From contig NZ_JAIOAP010000003.1 of NCBI RefSeq assembly GCF_021190915.1, forward strand, positions 1 through 64,000: DNA of 64,000 nt, read 5' to 3'. Under the pieces are notes generated by a model. The model saw nothing but the letters and a program-made list of their open reading frames with translations, was not told the DNA's origin and did not search any database. Position 1 is the stretch's first letter; every line of letters starts with the position of its first letter. This document shows, one piece after another, positions 41,574-49,885 of this stretch. Made by a program: the position numbers and the translations under genes. Origin of the DNA: Cohnella silvisoli (GTDB taxonomy: Bacteria > Bacillota > Bacilli > Paenibacillales > Paenibacillaceae).

Positions 41574-42389
41574 TTGAATGAACAAATAAACACCATCTTT
41601 GTTTGCTCCGATTCAGTAGGGGAAACCGCGGAGGCTGTCGTTCGCGCGACGGTTCGACAATTCGATACCGAGAACGTGAACATTAGGCGTTGGGCCCATA
41701 TCAAATCAGAAGAAGAGATTCGTAAAATCATGGAAGAGGCCGCACGAATCGGCAGTTTTGTCGTGTACACGCTTGTTCTTCCCGAATTGAGAGAGATGAT
41801 CCGGCAAGAGGCCGTCCGTTTAAAAGTGTTTGCCGTGGACGTTATGGGACCTGTGATGGAAGCTTTTATACATACGTTCAACTTTTCTCCGAAACAAAAG
41901 CCCGGCCTTCTTCACCAATTGGATCGGGAGTATTTCAAAAGGGTAGAAGCCGTTGAATTCACGGTAAAATGCGACGATGGGCAGGACTCGGCTTCCTGGA
42001 AACAAGCGGATCTTGTATTGCTTGGCGTCTCGAGAACGTCCAAGACACCGTTAAGCATCTTCTTGGCGCATAAAGGCTACAAAGTGGCCAACTATCCGAT
42101 CGTTCCGGAAGTCAAGCCGCCTATGGCTCTGTCCGAATTGAAGGACTGCAGATTCATTGGGTTGACTATGAGAGCGGAAAGCTTGGTTAATATTCGAACG
42201 GAACGCTTGAAAGCGATGGGGCTGCCCTCCGGAGTCACCTACGCTTCATTGGAACGTATTGTCGAAGAATTGGAATATGCCCAATCTATCTTCCGGCAGC
42301 TAGGTTGCATTGTCGTAGATGTCACGGAACGGGCGATTGAAGAGACGGCGGGGACGATCATGGAGGCTTTGGCTTTCGAATCGAAATAG
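41574..42389 (+). CDS. ppsR: Pyruvate phosphate dikinase regulatory protein (DUF299, PpsR/YqfL)
   Basis: 271 residues. Family motifs are FVCSDSVGETAEAVVRA at the N-terminus and the P-loop-like LGVSRTSKTPLSIFLAHKGY followed by VANYPIVPEVKPP. The protein is a bifunctional kinase and phosphorylase that uses ADP to phosphorylate, and phosphate to release, the Thr next to the catalytic His of PPDK. The PPDK here (38187) has the matching Thr-Ser-His. It starts with TTG after GGGGGAA and follows ccpN by 12 bp, then ends in a terminator. Confidence 0.93.
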   Translation: MNEQINTIFVCSDSVGETAEAVVRATVRQFDTENVNIRRWAHIKSEEEIRKIMEEAARIGSFVVYTLVLPELREMIRQEAVRLKVFAVDVMGPVMEAFIHTFNFSPKQKPGLLHQLDREYFKRVEAVEFTVKCDDGQDSASWKQADLVLLGVSRTSKTPLSIFLAHKGYKVANYPIVPEVKPPMALSELKDCRFIGLTMRAESLVNIRTERLKAMGLPSGVTYASLERIVEELEYAQSIFRQLGCIVVDVTERAIEETAGTIMEALAFESK

Positions 42390-42395
42390 TGAAAA

Positions 42396-42430
42396 ATGCA
42401 CGCAGCGAGAAGATCGCCGCGTGCATTTTT
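42396..42430 (+). terminator. Rho-independent terminator of ccpN-ppsR
   Basis: ATGCACGC and GCGTGCAT form an 8-bp stem around a 15-nt loop, followed by TTTTTATTG. The same stem is used at 34448. Confidence 0.88.
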
Positions 42431-42442
42431 ATTGTCGCAAAC

Positions 42443-42937
42443 GAATTACTCGATTTTATCGACTAAGTCCCCGCCGCTGCGCCCCCCTGAGACAGAATTA
42501 CACGGTTTTTCCGTCTAACTCCCCGCCACTGCGCCCCATTGAGCCAGAATTACTCGGTTTTTCCGACTAACTCCCTGCCTTTGCACCCCAGTGAGCCAGA
42601 ATTACTCGGTTTTTCCGTCTAACTCCCCGCCGCTGCGCCCCCCTGAGCCAGAATTACACGGTTTTTCCGTCTAACTCCCCGCCACTGCGCCCCACTGAGC
42701 CAGAATTACACGGTTTTTCCGTCTAACTACCCGCCGTTGCACCCCAGTGAGCCAGAATTACACGGTTTTTCCGTCTAACTACCCGCCGTTGCACCCCAGT
42801 GAGCCAGAATTACTCGGTTTTTCCGTCTAACTCCCCGCCGTTGCACCCATTGAGCCAGAATTACTCGGTTTTTCCGTCTAACTCCCCGCCGTTGCACCCC
42901 ATTGAGCCAGAATTACTCGATTTTATCGACTAACTCC
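42443..42937. repeat. Long tandem array of about nine 52-bp units with hairpin cores
   Basis: Units beginning GAGCCAGAATTAC start at 42489 (as GAGACAGAATTAC), 42541, 42593, 42645, 42697, 42749, 42801, 42852 and 42904, i.e. steps of 52 except one of 51; a partial unit precedes them. Each has a short hairpin: ACGG-TTTTT-CCGT, TCGG-TTTTT-CCGA or TCGA-TTTTA-TCGA. The two stem arms change together in several units, although some units carry TCGG with CCGT. It fills the space between the ppsR terminator and the convergent IclR gene. No spacers or cas genes occur, so it is not CRISPR. Confidence 0.92.
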
Positions 42938-42973
42938 CCGTCTTTAGTCTTCTAACCAACAATCATCCGGAAC

Positions 42974-43780
42974 TTAGCCATTCAATCGGTTGCTCTGAGC
43001 TATCCCATGGTAATAAATCCGCAAGCTTAATTCTTTGGCGCTCTGCTTGACCCAATCTTGTGCACTTTGCCACAACTCATCGGTCAGCCGTGTCTCGGGG
43101 ATGGAAATGCCGATCGCGGCTACCGCTTCATTATTGGCATTGCAGATAGGAGCCGCCGCGCAGCGGACGCCTTGAACGGCTTCCCCATAGCTATAGAAGA
43201 GGCCTCTTTCGCGTGCTTCCCGAATCTGTTCGAGCAGCTGGTCCAAATCGTTGATCGTCGATTCCGTCAGCTTGCCCAGCGATTTATCGGAATAGATGGA
43301 GGCGATTTCGTCATCGGTGTATTTGCTTAACATTGCTTTACCCATCGCAGTGGAATGGATCGGAAGCTTCATTCCCATATGGGAAACGAACCGGACGGGA
43401 TGGCTGCTTTGCTTTTCGGAGACGTAGAGGATCTTATCCCGGTCCCTGATCGACAGGAACACCGCTTCGTTAATGTCGCCTACTATTTTCAATGCGATTT
43501 GCTGAAACTCGGAGATCAAATCCGTGTTCCGAGTATATTTCGTCGCGATTTCCAGCAGCTTGTGGCCTAGGCGAAACTGTTTCTCGCTATTATCGCTCTC
43601 CAGGTATCCCCGCTCCAGCAAGTTTTGAATGATCTTATAGGTGCTGCTCGTCGGCAAGTCCAGTCTCCGTGATATTTCTACCAAATTGAGCGGATGCTGT
43701 TCATCGGCAAGCAACTCCAATATATCCAATACACGGTCTGCAGATTTAACAAAAGCGACCTGTTTCCCAGCGTTTTCCAC
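42974..43780 (-). CDS. IclR family transcriptional regulator
   Basis: 268 residues. Winged helix at 10-70 (SADRVLDILELLADEQHP; VEISRRLDLPTSSTYKIIQNLL) and effector domain with LPIHSTAMGKAMLSKY and GVRCAAAPICNANNEAVAAIGIS. It is divergent from the aminotransferase-MlrC pair at 43977-46770 and is probably their regulator. Palindromes related to GAAAAT/ATTTTC lie beside both promoters. The effector is unknown. Confidence 0.9.
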   Translation of the reverse strand: MENAGKQVAFVKSADRVLDILELLADEQHPLNLVEISRRLDLPTSSTYKIIQNLLERGYLESDNSEKQFRLGHKLLEIATKYTRNTDLISEFQQIALKIVGDINEAVFLSIRDRDKILYVSEKQSSHPVRFVSHMGMKLPIHSTAMGKAMLSKYTDDEIASIYSDKSLGKLTESTINDLDQLLEQIREARERGLFYSYGEAVQGVRCAAAPICNANNEAVAAIGISIPETRLTDELWQSAQDWVKQSAKELSLRIYYHGIAQSNRLNG

Positions 43781-43795
43781 AAAAATTCCTCCTGT

Positions 43796-43945
43796 GAAAA
43801 CAATTTCTTAATGGCAATAAGATACAGCTAAATTTACAGTAATAATCAAAAATTGTCTAACAGCTTATTTCATATTGTAAGCATACATCATAAATCATAA
43901 ATAGAAAATTATTTTCTTGATATAAAATATATGCTTTGTTATTAT
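43796..43945 (+). promoter_or_regulatory. Promoter of 43977 with IclR-type palindromes
   Basis: AGAAAATTATTTTCT (43903-43917) is a perfect palindrome that directly abuts a -35 box TTGATA (43917-43922). After 17 bp comes TATTAT (43940-43945). A related GAAAACAATTTC (43796-43807) lies beside the IclR start. The arrangement suggests that the divergent IclR protein controls both genes. Confidence 0.65.
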
Positions 43946-43976
43946 GGAAAAAAATCACTACACGGGAGGAATTCAA

Positions 43977-45284
43977 ATGAAAGTATTCGAAACTTCAAAA
44001 TCAAAGTTCGCGCAATCCCGCAACTATCTTGCCGGCGGCGTAGCCAGCTCTTTGCGTGCTTCAATGAAGCCGGTTCCGCTTTATGCAGCTTCAGGAAAAG
44101 GTTCGCACATCCGGGATGTCGACGGCAATGAGTACGTTGATTACATGTTGGCTTACGGTCCATTGATTCTCGGACACGCGCATGACGGCTTAACCGAGAG
44201 CATTCTTGAAGCGATGCGCAAGGGATATACTTATGGCGTTCAGCATCAGGGGGAAATCGAACTCGCACAGCTGTTATGCGAAGTACTGCCTTGCGCGGAC
44301 AAAGTGTCGCTCAGCGGCTCCGGTACCGAAGCGGTCATGCTGGCGTTAAGGTTGGCTCGCGCTCACACGGGCAGGAGCAAAGTTATTCGTTTTCACGGTC
44401 ACTACCACGGCTGGTCGGACGCCATTTTCACCTCTTTTCCGAGCGCGGATATGAAAGGCCATGCGGCCAATAATGATTCAGCGGTTTCACCGGGGACTAA
44501 CGGACAGAGCGCTAACAGCTTGTCCGATGTCATTTTGCTGCCATGGAACGATAAAGCTGCGCTTGAATCGACGCTCCGTACCCGGCATTTCGAGATCGCT
44601 GCTGTTATAACCGAACCTGTTATGTGCAACTCGGGCTGTATTCTTCCTGAGGATGGGTACCTGGAATTGATTCGGGATCTCACTAAAGAGCTTGGAATCG
44701 TGATGATTATGGACGAAGTCATTACGGGATTCCGGCTCGGAATCGGCGGCGCCCAGGAGAGATTCGGCATTACGCCCGATCTCGTAACCGTAGGCAAGGC
44801 GCTCGGCGGAGGCATTGCGATTAGTGCGGTCGGCGGCCGGGAGGCCATTATGAAGTTGGTGGATGACGGGGTAGTCAGCCATCTCGGAACCTTGAATGGT
44901 AACGGCGTGTCCACGGCGGCGGCGATTGCCACGATCCGCGAGCTCCGCAAAAATAATGGGGCCGCTTTCGCCCATATGGAAGGCTTGACCGGTACTTTGG
45001 TTGAGGGCATCCGTTCATTATTCAAGCAGCACGAAGTGCCGGGAATCGTTAATCAAATCGGTCCCGTATTTAATGTCATGTTTACGGAAGAAGCGGAAGT
45101 CCGGGACTTCGCCGCTTACAATAGACGCGATTCGGCCAAATACGCCCGCTTCGCCGAGCTGATGCTGGATGAAGGAGTGCTCGTTCGTCCGAACGGATTG
45201 TGGTATATGTCGACTGCGCACGGCGAAGCGGATATTGAGAAGACGCTTTCGGCGATCGACAACGTGCTCCTGAAGTTAAAATAA
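43977..45284 (+). CDS. Class III PLP aminotransferase, glutamate-1-semialdehyde aminomutase-like
   Basis: 435 residues. PLP-site features are SGSGTEAVMLALRLARAHTG, IRFHGHYHGW, the Asp of MIMDEVITGFRLG, and the Schiff-base Lys in TVGKALGGGIAISAVGG. It resembles HemL but stands with an M81 metallopeptidase gene and an IclR regulator, not heme genes, so it is probably a catabolic transaminase or aminomutase acting on a specific amino compound. ATG at 43977 follows GGGAGGA; the upstream frame start at 43944 lies inside the promoter-proximal leader. Confidence 0.87.
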   Translation: MKVFETSKSKFAQSRNYLAGGVASSLRASMKPVPLYAASGKGSHIRDVDGNEYVDYMLAYGPLILGHAHDGLTESILEAMRKGYTYGVQHQGEIELAQLLCEVLPCADKVSLSGSGTEAVMLALRLARAHTGRSKVIRFHGHYHGWSDAIFTSFPSADMKGHAANNDSAVSPGTNGQSANSLSDVILLPWNDKAALESTLRTRHFEIAAVITEPVMCNSGCILPEDGYLELIRDLTKELGIVMIMDEVITGFRLGIGGAQERFGITPDLVTVGKALGGGIAISAVGGREAIMKLVDDGVVSHLGTLNGNGVSTAAAIATIRELRKNNGAAFAHMEGLTGTLVEGIRSLFKQHEVPGIVNQIGPVFNVMFTEEAEVRDFAAYNRRDSAKYARFAELMLDEGVLVRPNGLWYMSTAHGEADIEKTLSAIDNVLLKLK

Positions 45285-45312
45285 ACTGAAGTAAAGGCGG
45301 AGGGAGATTCGG

Positions 45313-46770
45313 ATGAGGCTCTTAGTAGCGGGCGTTTTCCACGAGACTAACACATTCGCTCCAGGGAAGACGGAAGTCGAGAATTTTCAAGGTGAATGGG
45401 TAGAGGGGACGGAAGCCTACTTCGAACGATACAAAGGAACGCGGACGAGCATGGGGGGATTAATCGACGCGGCCGCCGCCGAGAATACGGAGCTGGTATG
45501 CGGAGCTTATTTGTCCGCCATGCCGTCAGCTATGGTGTCTGCTTCAGCCGCGGAAGCGCTTCTTGAAAAGGTGGTTTCCACGGTTGATGCGGAAGTCGAC
45601 GGTATTATCGTCATTCTGCATGGGGCTATGGTGGCAGAAGGGATTGCCGACATGGAGGCTGAAGTCCTTCGTCGCATTCGGGCGAGAGTTGGACTACATG
45701 TGCCGATCGCGATTACGTTGGATATGCATGCGAATGTCAGCCAGGAGATGTTGGATCAAGTGCAGATCGTGACCGGCTATGACACTTACCCGCACGTCGA
45801 TCCTTATGAACGAGCCGTCGAAGCGCTTGTGCTATTGGCACGTACGGTGCGGGGAGAAATTACACCCGTCCAAGCGCTTGCCCGGCCGGGAATGCTGGTC
45901 GTGCCGCCGGTGATGCTGACCGATGAAGCGGGTCCGATGGTGGAACTGATGGAAAGGGCATTCGAGATGGAGCGGGAACCGGGCGTGCTCAGCATTATGG
46001 TTGCGGGAGGATTTCCATACAGCGACGTGCCGGCTGCAGGCATGGCTTTCGTCGTTACGACGGATGGAGATTCGGCGCTTGCGCAAAAGCTGGCCAATGA
46101 GCTTTCATTCATGGCTTGGGAACGACGGGAGCGACTTGTAAGCCCGGCCTATCTGCCGGCGGATGCCCTGCGATTAGCCATGGAAGAGCCGAAAGGCCCG
46201 GTTGTCCTTGTCGAAGGCTCCGATAATGTCGGGGGCGGAGCTCCCGGGGACGCGACATTCCTGCTCGAGCATTTGATCAACGCCTCGGTTAAGAGCCTGA
46301 TCGTAATTTATGATCCGGAAGCGGTTAAGCTTGCCCATAGGCTTGGAGTCGGCGGAATGTTTGAAACCGAGATCGGCGGCAAAAGCGACCGGTTGCATGG
46401 CAATCCGGTTGCCGTTCGAGGACGAATTCGGTTGCTATTCGACGGGAAGTACACCCACATTGGCCGTTATATGACGGGTCAGAGAGCGGATATGGGGCTG
46501 ACCGCCGTTATTGAAGTCAATCAATTAACGATCATTGTTACGGAACGAAGGACGGCACCTTGGGATCCCGGACATGTCGTTTCCCTTGGGCTGCGCGCAG
46601 AGGACTACCACATCATCGCGGTTAAAGCGGCAATCGCTTGGAAGACGGCGTTCGGGGACATTTGCACCAAGTCTATTCTCGTCGATACTCCCGGCTGCTG
46701 CGCGGTGGACGTGCACCATTTTAACTATAAGCAAATCGTCCGGCCGATCTATCCGCTCGATCGTAAATAA
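45313..46770 (+). CDS. M81 family metallopeptidase (MlrC-like)
   Basis: 485 residues. The N-terminal half has the family motifs VAGVFHETNTFAPGK, GIIVILHGAMVAEG, ITLDMHANVS and TGYDTYPHVDPYERA, with His and Asp residues expected to bind zinc. The C-terminal half has VEGSDNVGGGAPGDATFLLEHL. The family includes MlrC, which degrades linearised microcystin, but most members act on unknown peptides or amides. It is 28 bp downstream of the aminotransferase with GCGGAGGGAG before the ATG, so they form an operon. Confidence 0.9.
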   Translation: MRLLVAGVFHETNTFAPGKTEVENFQGEWVEGTEAYFERYKGTRTSMGGLIDAAAAENTELVCGAYLSAMPSAMVSASAAEALLEKVVSTVDAEVDGIIVILHGAMVAEGIADMEAEVLRRIRARVGLHVPIAITLDMHANVSQEMLDQVQIVTGYDTYPHVDPYERAVEALVLLARTVRGEITPVQALARPGMLVVPPVMLTDEAGPMVELMERAFEMEREPGVLSIMVAGGFPYSDVPAAGMAFVVTTDGDSALAQKLANELSFMAWERRERLVSPAYLPADALRLAMEEPKGPVVLVEGSDNVGGGAPGDATFLLEHLINASVKSLIVIYDPEAVKLAHRLGVGGMFETEIGGKSDRLHGNPVAVRGRIRLLFDGKYTHIGRYMTGQRADMGLTAVIEVNQLTIIVTERRTAPWDPGHVVSLGLRAEDYHIIAVKAAIAWKTAFGDICTKSILVDTPGCCAVDVHHFNYKQIVRPIYPLDRK

Positions 46771-46771
46771 C

Positions 46772-46814
46772 GAGATGAGGCTGCTATTGAGATAATCAAT
46801 GGCAGCCTTATCTC
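46772..46814 (+). terminator. Hairpin after the M81 gene
   Basis: GAGATGAGGCTGCTATTGA and TCAATGGCAGCCTTATCTC pair over about 19 positions with three mismatches around a short loop, right after the stop codon. The U-tract is weak, so it may be a 3' stabilising hairpin or a terminator. It also lies at the 3' end of the convergent dioxygenase gene. Confidence 0.65.
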
Positions 46815-46910
46815 CGTTCGTCTATCGAAGCGCGACAGCAGCTTGTTGACCTATTCTCCGGGAGCAGATTTACTCCTCCGCCCATGCGTTTGGATATCGC
46901 CCCCTGACGG

Positions 46911-47597
46911 TCACACGACGGGAATCGGATACGCCCAAGGGAGATCCGGATCCGGATCGGCCGCGTCCTTATAGGTGCTGATCAACGCCCAGCGGTCTTT
47001 GCCGGAAACGTTCGAATATGAAGCATGTATCGTCAAATCGTGGAAAAAGACCGCCGTGCCGACCTTCGCCGGGATCGCCACGACTTTGCTTTCGTCGATA
47101 TCCTCCGGCCGCAGCCGACTGGCGAAGCTTTCGCGGCTGTCGATATGGAGGGCGTGGCTGACCGCCGTTCGATGCGAGCCGGGAATCATGCGCAGACAGC
47201 CGTTCTCCGGCGTCGCCTCGTCCAGCGCGATCCAGACGGAGAGCTTATGGCTGCCCTCCCAGTACATCCAGTCCTGATGCCATGGCGATGCGAAATCTTT
47301 CTTTGCATCTTTGGCTACCACTTTGTCCGACAAAAACAGCGCCTGCTCTCCGATGATCGCCTTCAGCACCTCGGCAAGACGCGTATCGACCGCCATCCGC
47401 CGGAACAACTCGCTCTCCTTCGCCAACCCGACGAACACGCCGTGCATGGCATAGCCGTCCGCCTTGCCCGCCCCGTCCTTCCGTTCGACAATGCGCCGAA
47501 TCTCCTCCTTGCACGCTTTCATCTCATCCTCGCCGAACAATCCCTGGATGACGACATACCCGTCTTGCTCGTATTGCCGAGCCCATGCTTCCTTCAT
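46911..47597 (-). CDS. Phytanoyl-CoA dioxygenase family (PhyH) protein
   Basis: 228 residues. The Fe(II)/2-oxoglutarate site is suggested by PWHQDWMYWEGSHKLSVWIA (His-x-Asp) and a later HDLTIHASYSNVSG (distal His) with KDRWALISTY (Arg for 2-oxoglutarate). ENGCLRMIPGSHR is also typical. Start at ATG 47597 after GGAGGAAC; the longer frame to 47771 covers the divergent promoter. It is divergent from an AraC regulator at 47789. Substrate unknown. GC is clearly higher than in genes to the left. Confidence 0.87.
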   Translation of the reverse strand: MKEAWARQYEQDGYVVIQGLFGEDEMKACKEEIRRIVERKDGAGKADGYAMHGVFVGLAKESELFRRMAVDTRLAEVLKAIIGEQALFLSDKVVAKDAKKDFASPWHQDWMYWEGSHKLSVWIALDEATPENGCLRMIPGSHRTAVSHALHIDSRESFASRLRPEDIDESKVVAIPAKVGTAVFFHDLTIHASYSNVSGKDRWALISTYKDAADPDPDLPWAYPIPVV

Positions 47598-47788
47598 GTT
47601 CCGTTCCTCCCAGTGTGCATCGTATGCGAATTGCAGTGCCGTTTGCAGTCTCATTATGCAAAACGGTGACCGCCGCCGTAAATGCCCGATTTGCAACTGG
47701 ATATCGCAAAAGGAATCTCGCGAATTGTCATAACCCCCAATTCGTACTATGCTGGTGGAAACCCCATACATCGAAAGGAATGCTGAGC

Positions 47789-48622
47789 ATGCACGTTAAT
47801 TTCGCCCCGAAGCTGCATCCGTTCCCGCTGCCGCTGCTTGCGCTGAACGCCGGTTACCTGAAGCTGACGCGCACCGATTACGAGCCGAACCGCTGGCCTT
47901 TTTACCAGTTCGTCTGCTGCTATCAGGGTCATGGGACGTTTCATACGGAGAACGGCGTTCACCGACTGTCGCCGGGCACGATGCTGCTGATCAAGCCGGG
48001 CTGCGTTCATCGTTATGCGAAGGAAGACGAAATGTGTTATTTGTCGTGGGTATCGTTCGAGGGCGCTTTGATCGGGCAATTGTACGCGGATTGCGGGTTA
48101 AGCGCCGACGCCGCATACGCCATCGTGCACGATCGGACGCACCCCGCGCTTCATCTGGAGATCATGTCGGTGTTCGAGCAGGTCGACGATCCGTTCGCGC
48201 TAGGACGCATCTCCGCGATTCTGTACAAGATCGCCATCGAATATTTGCTGCAGATGCAGGCCAACACGGGGAGCGGCCGGAGCGCGGACAAGCCGGACCC
48301 CATCGCGGCGGCGGTCGACTGGATGAAACGGCATGTGCAAGTCCCCGTCGACATCGCGCGGCTGGCGCAGGAGCAGGGTATGTCGCGGCAGCATCTGAAC
48401 CGGCTGTTCCGGCATAAGTTTGGCATTACGACGCATGAATATTATAGGGGACTGAAAATCGCACAGGCGCAAAAGGATTTGGCAGAGTTATCGGACAAGC
48501 CGGTCAAGGAAATCGCTTCCGGTCTTGGTTATGTCAGCGCCAGCCATTTCATCGACGTGTTCCGCAAGGCGACTGGCATGACGCCGGTTGCTTTTCGGGC
48601 ATCGGTCATGCGCCGCCAATAG
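47789..48622 (+). CDS. AraC family transcriptional regulator
   Basis: 277 residues. N-terminal cupin-like domain (FVCCYQGHGTFHTENGVHRL; GTMLLIKPGCVHRY) and C-terminal double helix-turn-helix (VDIARLAQEQGMSRQHLNRL; VKEIASGLGYVSASHFIDVF). ATG 47789 has AAGGA about 10 nt before it; ATG at 47780 overlaps that site. Divergent from the PhyH gene, which is its most likely target. High GC with frequent CGC codons, like its neighbour, unlike genes at 20-45 kb. Confidence 0.88.
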   Translation: MHVNFAPKLHPFPLPLLALNAGYLKLTRTDYEPNRWPFYQFVCCYQGHGTFHTENGVHRLSPGTMLLIKPGCVHRYAKEDEMCYLSWVSFEGALIGQLYADCGLSADAAYAIVHDRTHPALHLEIMSVFEQVDDPFALGRISAILYKIAIEYLLQMQANTGSGRSADKPDPIAAAVDWMKRHVQVPVDIARLAQEQGMSRQHLNRLFRHKFGITTHEYYRGLKIAQAQKDLAELSDKPVKEIASGLGYVSASHFIDVFRKATGMTPVAFRASVMRRQ

Positions 48623-48638
48623 AGAGAATGAAATTTTA

Positions 48639-48770
48639 GGCAAACGTTTTCCAATATTTTGGTTGAAGAAAGAGTCCGATGGGCTTAGAACGTTGGTGTT
48701 TCTGAGGAACCATAAGCATTGACTTCCATCAAAAAGGGTCCTTATAATTAAAATCAGGAAAACGTTTGCC
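48639..48770 (+). promoter_or_regulatory. Promoter of the LacI gene flanked by two inverted operators
   Basis: GGCAAACGTTTTCC (48639-48652) and GGAAAACGTTTGCC (48757-48770) are exact reverse complements, 118 bp apart. AACGTT is the usual LacI-family centre. Between them TTGACT (48719-48724) and TATAAT (48743-48748), with an 18-bp spacer, form a good promoter whose start overlaps the second operator. Autorepression, possibly by looping, is likely. Confidence 0.75.
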
Positions 48771-48824
48771 CAAAATATTGCATGCAAACGAGCAACGGCA
48801 CTCCAGCGCGGTAAGGAGGAGTAC

Positions 48825-49859
48825 ATGGTCACCATCAAAAAAGTCGCCGAAGCGGCGGGAGTCAGCGTTTCCACCGTATCCAGGGCGTTGACGGGAAGCA
48901 AGAAAGTGAATGAAGCGGTGAAAAAAAGGATCATCAAAATCGTGCAAGAGCTGAACTATACCCCGAATTTATCTGCGAGAGCGCTTACAGGCAAGGGGAC
49001 GAAGCTGATCGGCATGGTCGTTCCGGAAGTGGAAAGCAATTACTACGCCCAATTGATCGATCATGTGGAAACCGAACTGAGCGCCAGAGGGTATGCGCTT
49101 ATGATTGCGACTACCGGTTTTGATTCGGAAAAAGGCTTGAAAACTCTCGACATTTTAATGGGCAGAAATGTAGACGGAATTCTGTACGCCGATTTGATCG
49201 GGAAGGGGAACAAAGGGCTTTTCGAAAAAAGCAAAATCAACCTTAGCTGTCCGACGATATTTTTCGATCCCGTGAGCGAGATTGCCGGGCGGGAGTGCGT
49301 CGTCATTGACGAAGCACATGGGATTGCGTTGCTGGTTCGCCATCTTGCGGAACTTGGACATCGGTCGATCGGCTTTATTGGAGAAGCCCTTTCTAAGGAA
49401 AGGAGACTGTCGCCTTTTCGGAAAGCGCTTGCGGATTCGGAGCTTGTATTCGACGAGAAATTCGTCAGAACGGATGGAGCAGAAAGATTCGAACTCGGCG
49501 GATACTTGAGAATGAAGGAACTTATCGCGTCCGGCGAGCTCCCGACGGCCATTATCGCTTCGTATGACTACATTGCGATCGGCGCGATGAAAGCGCTGCA
49601 CGAGCATAGCATAAGAGTGCCTGAAGATCTATCGATAGCCGGATACGACAACATCAGAGAGTCCGAATATGTATTCTCCCCTCTGACCACGATATGTCCG
49701 CCGATCAAGGAGGCAGCTTTCCGGGCGGTCCATATTCTTACGGAAGCGATCGAGAACGAGAGACAGAGCCTTGCGGCCAGAACGGTGTTCTATCCCGAGC
49801 TTGTCGTCAGGCAATCGACGGGCGTTCCCGGGAAACAATCCATATCGGCGGGAAACTAA
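48825..49859 (+). CDS. LacI family transcriptional regulator
   Basis: 344 residues. DNA-binding domain VTIKKVAEAAGVSVSTVSRALTGS and hinge NLSARALTGKGTKLIGMVVPE, then a periplasmic-binding-like effector domain (residues about 60-335) with LAELGHRSIGFIGE and IAGYDNIRESEYVFSPLTTI. It starts after AAGGAGGAG. Two AACGTT operators precede it. It lies 26 bp before the YesM kinase gene, so the regulators form one operon controlling the glycan locus. Confidence 0.92.
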   Translation: MVTIKKVAEAAGVSVSTVSRALTGSKKVNEAVKKRIIKIVQELNYTPNLSARALTGKGTKLIGMVVPEVESNYYAQLIDHVETELSARGYALMIATTGFDSEKGLKTLDILMGRNVDGILYADLIGKGNKGLFEKSKINLSCPTIFFDPVSEIAGRECVVIDEAHGIALLVRHLAELGHRSIGFIGEALSKERRLSPFRKALADSELVFDEKFVRTDGAERFELGGYLRMKELIASGELPTAIIASYDYIAIGAMKALHEHSIRVPEDLSIAGYDNIRESEYVFSPLTTICPPIKEAAFRAVHILTEAIENERQSLAARTVFYPELVVRQSTGVPGKQSISAGN

Positions 49860-49885
49860 ATCTGTCTTTGCGAGGTGGAGGGACA

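Noticed and set aside
42443..42937. CRISPR array
   Set aside because: The whole 52-bp unit is conserved, so there are no unique spacers, and no cas genes are present in the window.
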